Positions 16,549-24,890 of a DNA stretch of 40,057 nt are shown in pieces. Made by a program: the position numbers and the translations under genes. The stretch's first letter is position 1. Each line of letters opens with the position of its first letter. Below the pieces are notes generated by a model. It had not been told where the DNA came from. It saw nothing but the letters and a program-made list of their open reading frames with translations, and made no database searches. The stretch comes from Ruminococcus sp. Its GTDB lineage: Bacteria; Bacillota; Clostridia; Oscillospirales; Ruminococcaceae. The stretch is taken from NCBI GenBank assembly GCA_021770655.1, contig JAETQO010000014.1:1-40057 (forward strand). Direction: 5' to 3'.

Positions 16549-17712
16549 GTGGGGGTGAATAAGATAAACAAACAGAAGAATATCATAAACTTTGACAACT
16601 CCGCCACAAGCTTTCCTAAGCCCCCCGCCGTTAAGAACGCTGTGTCGGCGGCGATAACCAATTACGGAGGAAATCCAGGAAGGAGCGGACACAGGCTTTC
16701 GCTTAACGCGGCAAAAAAAGTTTTCGAGGTAAGAGAACGCGCGGCCAAAATGTTTGGAGCAGAAACTGAAAATACGGCTTTCACAGCGAACTGTACCTTT
16801 GCTCTTAATCTGGCGATAAAAGGCGTCATGCAATACGGCGGTCATATCATAATTTCCAATTATGAGCATAACGCCGTTGCAAGACCTGTCTACGCCCTGT
16901 CGCAGACGCGCGGAGTTGAATACTCCATTGCCGAAGTCACAGACGATACGGAAAAGACCGTAGAAAACTTTGAACGGCTTATCACACCGAAAACCAAGTG
17001 CATATGCTGTACGATCGCGTCTAACGTTACGGGCAGGATACTTCCCTACCGCGAAATAGCCGCGCTGTGCAAAAAGCATGGGATATGCTTTATTGCCGAC
17101 GGAGCGCAGGCGTGCGGACTGCTGAATCTTTCACTGGCGGACGGTTTTAACTTTCTCTGCACTGCGGGACACAAATCCCTTTACGGACCTACGGGAACAG
17201 GTCTGCTTATTTCGGACGGAGAATATTCGCTGTCAACTATAATAGAAGGCGGCACAGGCGCTACCTCGTCGGAGCTGGAGCAGACTCCATTCCTTCCTGA
17301 AAAGCTTGAAAGCGGAACGATAAACACCGTGGGAATACTTGGTCTTGGAGAAGGATTAAAGTTTGTTTCGGGAAAAACTCCCGAAGTAATAAGACTTCAC
17401 GAAGAAAAACTCTGCCGACAGCTTTACAGCGGAATAAAAAATGTAAGAGGCATAAAGTTTTACGACATGAACGTGAACAAAGTGCCGATACTTTCATTTA
17501 ATATCGGAGACATTCCCTCTCAGCAGACAGCAGGTTATCTGAGCGACAAGGGTTTTGCCCTCAGAGGAGGACTGCAATGCGCCGCCGTAACGCACAACAC
17601 TCTCGGCACGACAATGCAGGGGGTAGTAAGATTTTCACCCTCGGCTTTCAGCACTCCCGCACAGGTCAATGCGCTTACAGCCGCTATCCGAAAATATCCG
17701 GAGCTTGTCTGA
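16549..17712 (+). CDS. Cysteine-desulfurase-like class V aminotransferase
   Basis: About 387 residues of the PLP fold type I, class V family. Visible motifs: NFDNSATSFPKP at the N-terminus, YEHNAVARP, ADGAQACG (cofactor-binding Asp), TAGHKSLYGPTGTG with the Schiff-base lysine (Lys209), and RGGLQCAAVTH with a candidate catalytic cysteine (Cys344). Such enzymes remove sulfur or selenium from cysteine or selenocysteine; the pairing with DUF3343 suggests a dedicated carrier. The start is uncertain: GTG at 16549 or at 16555, neither with an ideal ribosome site, so coupling to the upstream gene is likely. A strong terminator follows. No selD/selA genes are in the window. Confidence 0.88.
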   Translation: MGVNKINKQKNIINFDNSATSFPKPPAVKNAVSAAITNYGGNPGRSGHRLSLNAAKKVFEVRERAAKMFGAETENTAFTANCTFALNLAIKGVMQYGGHIIISNYEHNAVARPVYALSQTRGVEYSIAEVTDDTEKTVENFERLITPKTKCICCTIASNVTGRILPYREIAALCKKHGICFIADGAQACGLLNLSLADGFNFLCTAGHKSLYGPTGTGLLISDGEYSLSTIIEGGTGATSSELEQTPFLPEKLESGTINTVGILGLGEGLKFVSGKTPEVIRLHEEKLCRQLYSGIKNVRGIKFYDMNVNKVPILSFNIGDIPSQQTAGYLSDKGFALRGGLQCAAVTHNTLGTTMQGVVRFSPSAFSTPAQVNALTAAIRKYPELV

Positions 17713-17718
17713 TAAGGC

Positions 17719-17775
17719 AAAACGGACTTTGGAACGCAGTATTCAGCCTGCAAATGCGTTCCGGGTCCGTTTTTT
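17719..17775 (+). terminator. Terminator of the DUF3343/desulfurase pair
   Basis: A long stem: aaaacggac with gtccgtttt, plus inner ggaacgca with tgcgttcc, followed by T. Confidence 0.9.
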
Positions 17776-17793
17776 GTTCTCCATCTGTATACA

Positions 17794-17930
17794 GGGAAAT
17801 CAATTTTCAAAATATTAAATTGGGAAAAGACGATATTATGTTTAAATTACAATAATTATCTGTATATCTTCCCCGCCGTACGGCGGGGAAGATATACAGA
17901 AACAAGCTCTTTATGTAAAAATTGATTTCC
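17794..17930. repeat. Hairpin repeat family, copy 1
   Basis: The ends are 13-bp inverted repeats (ggaaatcaatttt and aaaattgatttcc). The centre (17860-17899) is a perfect palindrome with about 20-bp arms, ctgtatatcttccccgccg and its complement. The stretch gatattatgtttaaatta and aataattatc between the left end and the hairpin also occurs in the copy at 31134-31258. The element ends exactly 22 bp before the -35 box of the next gene, as does the second copy. Confidence 0.8.
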
Positions 17931-17951
17931 GTGTTACAAAGCACAAAATAC

Positions 17952-17980
17952 TTGCTTTTTATAATAAACTGTGATATAAT
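17952..17980 (+). promoter_or_regulatory. Promoter of the cell-wall-binding repeat gene
   Basis: TTGCTT (17952-17957), a 17-bp spacer, TATAAT (17975-17980). The start should be near 17987, about 38 bases before the ATG. Confidence 0.75.
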
Positions 17981-18024
17981 AAATTTGTATACATATAAGT
18001 GTAAGAATCAGGAAAGAGGATTTT

Positions 18025-20256
18025 ATGAGCGTAAACAAAAATAATGACAAAATCTTCGAAAACAGATATAATAAAATTTTAAACAGGGATAAAAAGAAAA
18101 TAATTGCTGCGGCGGCAGTCTGCACTATAGTTATGGGCGCCGGTTTCGGCGGATACCTGTACTACGGCTCATATTACGCCCCCGGCTGGCATACTCACGA
18201 CGGTGCCACATATTATATATTGAAAGACACGGGCGAAAAAGTGCTGGGTTATCAGATAATCGACAACGTATGCTATCTTTTTGACGACAAGGGCAATACT
18301 ATGTCCGACGGTTGGCAGACCTACAGAGGAGATAAATATTACGTAAAAAACGGTGTTGTTCAAAGGGGAAAGGTCAAGATAAAAGGAGAAGAATACTATT
18401 TCTCCGATGAATCGGGAATTTTCCGCACAGGACTTTGCGAGATAAACGGCGGCGAATATTACTTTGACGAACACGGTTTTCCGGATTCCGGTTTTGACAG
18501 CACCGGCGGATATTATTATGACGAGAACGGAAAGCGCATCACAGGCTGGGCAAAAATAAACAATGTTCAGTATTACTTCCTGAAAAGCGGTGAAATGGCT
18601 AAAGGCTTTGTTGAAATAGACGACGAGATCTACTACTTTAACAGTGACGGTCATATGGTAACGGGCTGGCAGGACATTGACGGCAAAAAGTATTATTTTT
18701 CCGAAACGGGCGCAGTCCACAGAGGCTGGATGCAGCTTGAAAAGAAGTATTACTATTCCGATAAGGAAACAGGAGCCTGCGCTCAGGGCTTTGCTGAGAT
18801 AGACGGTGAAAGCTACTATTTCAACGACAGCTGTGAAATGGTCAAGGGCTGGATAACTATCGGCAAGAATCGGTATCACTTTGCCGACGACGGAAAAATG
18901 ACTAAGGGCTGGTATGAAGAACCGCCTTACAAATATCATTTCAACGACAGCGGCGCCGCAGGAAAGGGATTCAGAGAGATCGAAGGAAAGTATTACTACT
19001 TCGACAGCAAAAACAGATTGCTTGACGGCTGGAACACCATTAACGATAAGCTTTATTATTTCGGCAGAGGCGGCGTTGTCGCCGAGGGCTGGCAGGACTT
19101 AGACGGAGATACCTATTATTTCGATAAAAAGACCCACGCCGCCGCTACAGGCTGGACCAACACCGACCAGTATACCGAGGCTGAAAAAAAGCAGATAAAG
19201 GATTTCAAATCTCAGGTATCAAGCCTTGTAAAATATGAAAAGAACGATTATAAGAAAGATGAAAAGCCTGATGCAAAGGAAACGGCAAAGCTTGAAGAGC
19301 TGGCTGAAAAATTTGGTAAGGACACATTTAACGCTTTCGACCGAAAGGTTTATGAGAAGATCGGCGGTTCGGTATTCTATCAGTATTATTTCTATTCCGA
19401 TCACACGCTTTGCACAGGTCTGAGGAAAATCGACGGCTACTATTTCTACTTTGACGAAGAAACCGGAAAGAAAGCTACCGGCTGGAAAACCGTTGACGGA
19501 AAAAGATATTATTTCGGTCTTACAGGCGCGGCAATGGTCGGCGAATTTAAAGTTGACGACGAGGAATACACATTCTCAAACGAGGGTGTTTTTGCGGACG
19601 GACTGGTAAAGATAGACGGAGATCTTAAATACCGCAAAGAAAACGGCGATTGGGCTAAATCGGAATTTATTACTAACGCAGGAAAGACATACTATTTCAA
19701 TGACAGCGAAGCGGCTGTAACAGGCTGGCAGACCATCGAGGACAAGCGTTACCACTTTGACAACGAGAGCAGACTTACTACAGGACTGTTCAAGGACGAT
19801 TCCGGAATCTACTACATTGACCGAAGCGGCGCGCAGACCAACAAGTGGGTAACCGCCGGAGATAAGACCTACTATTTCGGAGACGACGGCAAGGCTTCGG
19901 CAGGCTGGACGGATATCGACGGAACGGCTTTCTACTTTAACAGCGAAGGCGTTCTGCAAAACGAATGGACAACCATTGACGACAAAAAATATTTTCTGCA
20001 AAACGGAGTGATGACAAGAGGGCCTATATATATCGATGACAAATATTACAACTTCGGTGATGACGGCTATCTTAAAGGCGGCTGGGTAAACTGGAACGGC
20101 CAGCGGTACTACAACAACAAAGACGGTACAGTCGTTACAGGCTGGAAAAAGATTGACGGAAACAGATACTATTTCGACAGCACGGGAATGATGCTTATAA
20201 ACATCTCAATAGACGGATACAATATTGACAACAATGGTGTGGCTCACAAACAGTAA
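18025..20256 (+). CDS. Membrane-anchored protein with about 30 cell-wall-binding repeats
   Basis: 743 residues. A short cytoplasmic N-terminus (1-34) is followed by one membrane helix (about 35-57) and then by roughly thirty tandem units of about 20 residues of the CW_binding_1/choline-binding type (GW..IDGK.YYF...G). No catalytic domain is present. Between about residues 376 and 445 the repeats are interrupted by a charged helical segment (EAEKKQIKDFKSQ ... ETAKLEELAEKFG). Related repeats bind choline or other wall polymers, or glucans. Tethering by a membrane helix instead of a cleaved signal peptide suggests that it bridges membrane and wall. RBS AAAGAGGA precedes the ATG. It is monocistronic with its own promoter and terminator. 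Confidence 0.88.
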   Translation: MSVNKNNDKIFENRYNKILNRDKKKIIAAAAVCTIVMGAGFGGYLYYGSYYAPGWHTHDGATYYILKDTGEKVLGYQIIDNVCYLFDDKGNTMSDGWQTYRGDKYYVKNGVVQRGKVKIKGEEYYFSDESGIFRTGLCEINGGEYYFDEHGFPDSGFDSTGGYYYDENGKRITGWAKINNVQYYFLKSGEMAKGFVEIDDEIYYFNSDGHMVTGWQDIDGKKYYFSETGAVHRGWMQLEKKYYYSDKETGACAQGFAEIDGESYYFNDSCEMVKGWITIGKNRYHFADDGKMTKGWYEEPPYKYHFNDSGAAGKGFREIEGKYYYFDSKNRLLDGWNTINDKLYYFGRGGVVAEGWQDLDGDTYYFDKKTHAAATGWTNTDQYTEAEKKQIKDFKSQVSSLVKYEKNDYKKDEKPDAKETAKLEELAEKFGKDTFNAFDRKVYEKIGGSVFYQYYFYSDHTLCTGLRKIDGYYFYFDEETGKKATGWKTVDGKRYYFGLTGAAMVGEFKVDDEEYTFSNEGVFADGLVKIDGDLKYRKENGDWAKSEFITNAGKTYYFNDSEAAVTGWQTIEDKRYHFDNESRLTTGLFKDDSGIYYIDRSGAQTNKWVTAGDKTYYFGDDGKASAGWTDIDGTAFYFNSEGVLQNEWTTIDDKKYFLQNGVMTRGPIYIDDKYYNFGDDGYLKGGWVNWNGQRYYNNKDGTVVTGWKKIDGNRYYFDSTGMMLINISIDGYNIDNNGVAHKQ

Positions 20257-20265
20257 CATAATTTT

Positions 20266-20310
20266 TCGCTTTCGACGCAAGCTTTGATCTGCGTCGGAAG
20301 CGATTTTTTT
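20266..20310 (+). terminator. Terminator of the cell-wall-binding gene
   Basis: A 14-bp stem (tcgctttcgacgca with tgcgtcggaagcga, one G-U), loop of ten, then seven T. Confidence 0.92.
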
Positions 20311-20342
20311 CATCGAATTTACTTGTTATACGTTTTCTTTGC

Positions 20343-20371
20343 TTGACAAAAATTAAGAAAGAGCGTATAAT
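20343..20371 (+). promoter_or_regulatory. Promoter of the mgtE leader
   Basis: TTGACA (20343-20348) and TATAAT (20366-20371), both consensus, with a 17-bp spacer. Transcription should start near 20378, giving a leader of about 290 bases before mgtE. Confidence 0.9.
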
Positions 20372-20377
20372 AAATAT

Positions 20378-20668
20378 ATGTGCGCGGGAGACTAAAGCGC
20401 ATAAATAATGATTTTTAAGGAGTGCGTACAAATGGACGTTGCCAGTCAGAATACGATTGCCCCGCGATTGCGAAGCGGCGTCTGTGTTTGCGCCGCTTAA
20501 CAATAAAAGGCAATCTGTGTTTTGGTAAATCCTATTGAACCGGATCATCAGGAATATCTTTGAAGATATTCTGATGATGAACTGTTCTGCTATTTGTACA
20601 GAGCGGGTAAGGTGTGATTATCAGTACAAAAAATCGTACTTTTACTGCTGCTGTTAGGAGGAATATTT
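20378..20668 (+). promoter_or_regulatory. Long structured 5' leader of mgtE (candidate regulatory RNA)
   Basis: Seen: an outer stem gattgcc (20455-20461) with ggcaatc (20509-20515), enclosing an inner 8-bp stem aagcggcg (20473-20480) with cgccgctt (20491-20498); a later hairpin of about 16 bp (20544-20576, one bulge); and a short agtac/gtact stem near the ribosome site. It contains a well-supported 22-codon reading frame. Known: mgtE genes of Firmicutes are often controlled by the M-box magnesium riboswitch. I do not see the M-box core (its GGTGAGGCTCC segment) nor a yybP-ykoY pattern. A different magnesium- or translation-sensing leader is inferred. Confidence 0.55.
20432..20500 (+). CDS. 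Putative 22-residue leader peptide upstream of mgtE
   Basis: ATG at 20432 has AAGGAG ten bases before it. The peptide begins MDVASQNTIAPRL and ends GVCVCAA; the stop overlaps the 3' arm of the inner hairpin at 20491-20498, so a translating ribosome would disrupt that structure. By analogy with MgtL and other leader peptides it could link translation to mgtE expression. No terminator with a clean T-run is visible, so the mechanism is open. It could also be a chance frame. Confidence 0.4.
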   Translation: MDVASQNTIAPRLRSGVCVCAA

Positions 20669-22033
20669 ATGTACAACACAGTATTGGAGCTATTGGAAAA
20701 GAAGAACTACAAGGCTGTAAGAGAAATCTTTATGGAGATGAACGAAGCCGACGTAGCCGCTATTCTACAGCGTTTTTACGATGACCACGAAGTTGAAAAA
20801 TATGAACTGCCGCTTTTGTTCAGGCTTCTGAACAAAGACGTTGCGGCTGATGTTTTTGCGTATATGGACAGCGATATGCAAATGGTGCTTATCAATGCCT
20901 TCACGGACAAGGAGCTTCAGGAAGTCGTTGACGACCTTTATATCGACGATACCGTTGATATTATCGAAGAAATGCCCGCCAATGTTGTGGCGAGAATTAT
21001 CAAGTCTGCCGATTCAGAGACCAGAAAGCAGATTAATCAAATATTGAAATACCCCAAGGACAGCGCCGGTTCTATTATGACTACCGAGTATGTTTATCTT
21101 CACAAGAACTATACCGTAAAGGAGGCTCTTGAGTGGATACGTCATGTCGGAATGGTAAAGGAAACGGCAAACAGCCTTTATGTTACGGAGAACAGAAAGC
21201 TTATCGGAGTTCTGTCTCTGCTTGATGTCGTAACTGCCGACGACGAGGATCTTATTGAAGACATAATGGAGTCAAACGTTATCTCGGTGGATACGCTGGA
21301 AGATAAAGAAGTCGTTGCTTCGCTGTTCTCTAAATACGATTTTCTTTCTCTGCCTGTCGTAGATAAGGAAAACAGGATAGTCGGAATCGTAACCTTTGAC
21401 GACGCTATGGACGTTATGGAAGAGGAGACCACTGAGGACTTCTCAAAGATGGCGGCGGTCGCTCCGAGCGACGATTCCTATTTCAAGACATCTGTTTTCA
21501 CTCATGCAAAAAACAGGATCGCATGGCTTCTTATACTTATGCTTTCCGCAACTATAACGGGCGCTATAGTAAACAAATATCAGACGGCGTTCGCGGCTGT
21601 GCCTGTGTTGGTCTCCTTCCTTTCCATGCTGAGCGGAACAGGCGGAAACTGCGGATCTCAGACATCTACTTTGGTTATCCGAGGAATGGCTATCGGCGAG
21701 ATCAGAATGAAAGACTTTTTCAAGGTAATGTGGAAAGAATTTCGTGTTGCTATCCTATGCAGTCTTATACTTGCTATTGTAAACGCGGCAAGAATAATTC
21801 TTGTTTATCACAGCGACCCTACAGTAGATTGCTATAAGCTTGCATTTACAGTTAGCACTGCTATTATGGCAACAGTGGTACTTTCAAAGCTTATCGCCTG
21901 TATGCTTCCTATGGCGGCAAAAAAACTCAATCTCGACCCTGCAATAATGGCGGCTCCGCTTATTACGACTATCGTGGACACCTGCTCAACGCTGATTTTC
22001 TTTGCTCTCGCAACTGTAGTTTTCGGATTATAA
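20669..22033 (+). CDS. mgtE: Magnesium transporter MgtE
   Basis: 454 residues in the usual order: a helical MgtE N domain (about 1-125; AADVFAYMDSDMQ, VVARIIKSAD), two CBS domains (about 135-255; LIGVLSLLDVV, IVGIVTFDDAMDVMEEE), a connecting helix, and five membrane helices with the GTGGNCGSQTSTLVIR and DPAIMAAPLITTIVDT signatures. It forms a homodimeric Mg2+ channel gated by Mg2+ binding to the cytosolic domains. AGGAGG lies before the ATG. Expression is probably controlled by the ~290-base leader. It is monocistronic with a terminator shared with the convergent gene. Confidence 0.97.
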   Translation: MYNTVLELLEKKNYKAVREIFMEMNEADVAAILQRFYDDHEVEKYELPLLFRLLNKDVAADVFAYMDSDMQMVLINAFTDKELQEVVDDLYIDDTVDIIEEMPANVVARIIKSADSETRKQINQILKYPKDSAGSIMTTEYVYLHKNYTVKEALEWIRHVGMVKETANSLYVTENRKLIGVLSLLDVVTADDEDLIEDIMESNVISVDTLEDKEVVASLFSKYDFLSLPVVDKENRIVGIVTFDDAMDVMEEETTEDFSKMAAVAPSDDSYFKTSVFTHAKNRIAWLLILMLSATITGAIVNKYQTAFAAVPVLVSFLSMLSGTGGNCGSQTSTLVIRGMAIGEIRMKDFFKVMWKEFRVAILCSLILAIVNAARIILVYHSDPTVDCYKLAFTVSTAIMATVVLSKLIACMLPMAAKKLNLDPAIMAAPLITTIVDTCSTLIFFALATVVFGL

Positions 22034-22037
22034 AAAC

Positions 22038-22083
22038 AATAACCGTACAAAGCTTAATTTATTGCTTTGTACGGTTATTTTAT
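22038..22083 (+). terminator. Bidirectional terminator between mgtE and the kinase gene
   Basis: A perfect 16-bp stem (aataaccgtacaaagc with its complement), loop of ten, A/T tails on both sides. Confidence 0.9.
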
Positions 22084-22088
22084 TTTGC

Positions 22089-23024
22089 TCAATAGCTGTA
22101 ACAGCTTCCGCCGATAAACTCCCTCGCCAGAGAATCAGCCGGCACCGCCTCAAGCGAAATAGGTGAAACCTCTCCGAGAGTTTTCAGCATCGGCAAAAAT
22201 CTCTCAAAATCCTTATAGACTGCGCTTTCCTGCTCAAGAGTCTTTAACAGAAATCCCTTGTATATCGCAGGTTCATAAGCATGAAAGGTATCTACCGAAA
22301 ACTCAGCCCTCTGTTTATAAGGCATAATATACTTGTTCTCGCCCGCCTCAACGCTGTCAAACATATCGAGAGTTTCAGCCGCACTTCTTCCGCGGTAGCG
22401 GCCGTCCCTTATAAGCCGTCTCATAAGTCTGATATAACAGGGATGCAAAAGCTCTCCGTCCGAAAGCTCAAGCCTGCTTCGTACGCTTACATACATACAC
22501 CTTGCGAATTCTCCTGCCGCTCCTGTGACCGTGGGATTAAGCGCGTGGATGCCCTCAAAAACAACAATGTCTTTCTTGTCTCTTTTGAGAGACGCCCCAT
22601 CAAACCTGCGTTGACTTGCAAACTCAAACCGAGGAAGAACTACCTCCTCGCAGTTAGATATCCTGTTCATATGGTCGTACAGCAGTTCAATGTCAATTCT
22701 GTCGGGAGCCTCATAATCGGGTTTGCCGTCTTCCCCGACAGCGGCGGAAAACCTGCTTGCCGGAAGAAAATAATCGTCCATTGAAATAGTGTGCGTATGA
22801 ATACCCCTGTTATCCAGTATCTCCTCTATTTTCAAAGCCGTAGTGGTCTTTCCTGCTCCAGAAGGTCCTGCAAGCAGCAGAATAGGTTTCTCTTCGTAGC
22901 TTTGCTCTATACTGTCGGCGATTTTTGTAAGCTTTTCAAGATATTTCTTATCGCATTCCTCCACAAACAGCCTTTCGTCGAGAGAAATCTTTCTGTTTAT
23001 GGCATTGACATGGATTTTGTTCAT
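22089..23024 (-). CDS. Uridine kinase/phosphoribulokinase-family nucleoside kinase
   Basis: 311 residues from the ATG at 23024 (AAAGGA just upstream); a start at 23054 is possible. The Walker A motif GPSGAGKT is at residues 53-60, followed by SMDDYFLPASRF and VVFEGIHALNP (Walker B region) and a RLIRDGRYRGRSAAET lid segment. These identify the PRK/uridine kinase family, in the longer clostridial form that begins with a ~45-residue helical extension. The substrate is likely a nucleoside or a related sugar; it is not decidable here. The gene follows the beta-CASP gene on the same strand with an 83-base gap. Confidence 0.88.
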   Translation of the reverse strand: MNKIHVNAINRKISLDERLFVEECDKKYLEKLTKIADSIEQSYEEKPILLLAGPSGAGKTTTALKIEEILDNRGIHTHTISMDDYFLPASRFSAAVGEDGKPDYEAPDRIDIELLYDHMNRISNCEEVVLPRFEFASQRRFDGASLKRDKKDIVVFEGIHALNPTVTGAAGEFARCMYVSVRSRLELSDGELLHPCYIRLMRRLIRDGRYRGRSAAETLDMFDSVEAGENKYIMPYKQRAEFSVDTFHAYEPAIYKGFLLKTLEQESAVYKDFERFLPMLKTLGEVSPISLEAVPADSLAREFIGGSCYSY

Positions 23025-23107
23025 TGTTCCTTTCTGTCCTTTCATTTTCTGCATATGTGTCTATATAAATACAGGCTAAATATTATATGCAGATATTATC
23101 AGAAATG

Positions 23108-24691
23108 TTAATCGTCCCACTTTGCGCATACATTATTGATCGTATCGGTAAGCTTAGCCAGATCCTTGTTTGTAAGTCCGGAGCTTTTGTTGACAAGAGC
23201 CGTAAGTCTGTCAAGAGCGCTGAGAAGTCTCTGATAATTAGGCGATACGCCCTGTTTTTTGACTATTTTAACGGGAGCGGTGTTCTTGAACTCTCCCGTG
23301 ATCATATCAAGTTCCGCCCCACTGTACGGAGCAAAGGCATTCAGACCCATATCGGTTCTGAGATGCTCCTTATACTCCTCGGCAACGGAATCCTCGCCGT
23401 GATTCACAAAAACCTTCTTCGGCTTTACAAAGCTCTTTATCCACCTGTCAAGACCGTCAACATCTGCGTGACCGCTTATTCCCGGAAGAACTAATATCTG
23501 TGCTTTGACAGCAATCTCTTCACCGAAAAGCTTAACGGTCTTAGCGCCGTCCACCAAACTTCTTCCCAGCGTGTTGAGCGCCTGATAACCTACGAAAAGT
23601 ATGGTGTTCTCTGGTTTCCAGAGGTTATGCTTCAAATGGTGCTTAATTCTTCCCGCCTCACACATTCCGCTGGCGGAAATGATTATCTTCGGCGTATCAA
23701 CAAAGTTTATCGCACGGGATTCATCGCTTGTAACGGCGATGTTAAGCCCGCTGAAGGAGATCGGATTTATACCCTTGTTTACATACTCCATAGCCTCTTC
23801 GTCAAAGCAGGAGTTCTTATTCCGGTTGAAAATCTGCGTAGCCTCGATAGCAAGAGGAGAATCGATATATACAGGGAAATTGCCGTGACCCGTTACCATA
23901 TTCTCATCTTTGATCTGTCTGATAAAATACAGCAGTTCCTGCGTTCTTCCCACTGCAAAGGAGGGTATGACAAGGTTTCCTCCCCTGTCAAAGGTCCTCT
24001 GAATGACCTCTGCAAGACTTTTGGTATAGTCCTTCGGCCTTTCGTGACGACGGTTTCCGTAAGTGGATTCCATAACCACATAGTCCGCCTCGGATATATA
24101 CTGCGGATCGCGGATAAGCGGCTGATCCAGATTTCCAATATCTCCTGAAAATACGATTTTCCTCGTTTCTCCGTTTTCCTCCAGCCAGATCTCGATGCTT
24201 GACGAGCCTAGCAGATGACCCGCATCCACAAACCGCACCTTTATTCCCGGCGCAATTTCAGCCGTTTCCATATATTTATGAGATTTCAGACAAGTGATAG
24301 CCGCCTCGGCGTCGTTCATGGTGTACAAAGGCGCAACATCTCCGCCGCCCTTACGTTTACCCTTCCTTGTACGCCACTCTGCTTCAAACTCCTGAATGTG
24401 CGCCGAATCTCTCAGCATTATCTCGCACAGATGACAGGTCGCCTCGGTAGCGTGTATATCGCCCCTAAAGCCGCCCGCCGCCAGTAAAGGCAGCAGACCG
24501 GAATGGTCTATATGCGCATGAGTAAGCAGTACAAAATCGATATTCCCCGGAGGACAGGGTATTTTTGCGTTCTCATAATAATCAACGCCCTGCTCCATAC
24601 CGAAATCCACCAGAATTTTTTTGCCGCAGGCTTCTATATACGTACAGCTTCCCGTTACCTCGTGAGCCGCTCCTATAAATGTCACTTTCAT
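23108..24691 (-). CDS. Metallo-beta-lactamase-fold beta-CASP RNA-processing exonuclease
   Basis: 527 residues. The metal motif HAHIDH is at 58-63, with further ligands in DSAH, DAGHLLGSSSIEI and FSGDIG. The beta-CASP domain follows (ESTYGNRRHERP, IPSFAVGRTQELLYFI, IIISASGMCEAGRIKHHLK), and a RMMBL segment ends in GISGHADVDGLDRWI and VFVNHGE. The family includes CPSF-73-like nucleases and bacterial exoribonucleases. A GGGGCGTG site precedes the ATG. The last 60 residues are a helical extension. Probably RNA turnover; not RNase J, which has a different domain order and length. Confidence 0.92.
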   Translation of the reverse strand: MKVTFIGAAHEVTGSCTYIEACGKKILVDFGMEQGVDYYENAKIPCPPGNIDFVLLTHAHIDHSGLLPLLAAGGFRGDIHATEATCHLCEIMLRDSAHIQEFEAEWRTRKGKRKGGGDVAPLYTMNDAEAAITCLKSHKYMETAEIAPGIKVRFVDAGHLLGSSSIEIWLEENGETRKIVFSGDIGNLDQPLIRDPQYISEADYVVMESTYGNRRHERPKDYTKSLAEVIQRTFDRGGNLVIPSFAVGRTQELLYFIRQIKDENMVTGHGNFPVYIDSPLAIEATQIFNRNKNSCFDEEAMEYVNKGINPISFSGLNIAVTSDESRAINFVDTPKIIISASGMCEAGRIKHHLKHNLWKPENTILFVGYQALNTLGRSLVDGAKTVKLFGEEIAVKAQILVLPGISGHADVDGLDRWIKSFVKPKKVFVNHGEDSVAEEYKEHLRTDMGLNAFAPYSGAELDMITGEFKNTAPVKIVKKQGVSPNYQRLLSALDRLTALVNKSSGLTNKDLAKLTDTINNVCAKWDD

Positions 24692-24842
24692 AAAAATACA
24701 CGCCCCGTTTCCAATCGATTAGCCGTCATATCAGCTTAGCTATATTATAGCATACTTCGTTTCCATTTTCAAGCACCTTGCATAAAAACAATCGATAAAG
24801 ATCATATTTTTTTGTCTTCTCGGCACATTTCTCAGAATGACA

Positions 24843-24884
24843 GCAAAAAAGCCGTCAAAGCGTTCATACGCTCCGCCGGCTTTA
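24843..24884 (-). terminator. Terminator of spoIIID
   Basis: An outer stem (aaagccg with cggcttt) and an inner agcg/cgct pair, followed on the minus strand by six T. Confidence 0.85.
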
Positions 24885-24890
24885 TGTAAG

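Noticed and set aside
16198-17079. Long minus-strand reading frame of 293 codons
   Set aside because: It lies opposite the DUF3343 and desulfurase-like genes, has no ribosome site, and its product is Arg/Cys/Phe-rich without any recognisable motif. It is an antisense shadow.
18169-18939. Minus-strand frame of 256 codons inside the cell-wall-binding gene
   Set aside because: It is produced by the repetitive codons of the sense gene; hydrophobic repeats such as VFF/IVYF are the antisense reading of the YYF units.
20378-20668. M-box magnesium riboswitch upstream of mgtE
   Set aside because: The expected conserved core could not be found by eye, although gene context would fit. A model search is needed to exclude a divergent version.
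23087-23494. Plus-strand frame of 135 codons opposite the beta-CASP gene
   Set aside because: Antisense to a well-supported conserved gene, and no translation signals.
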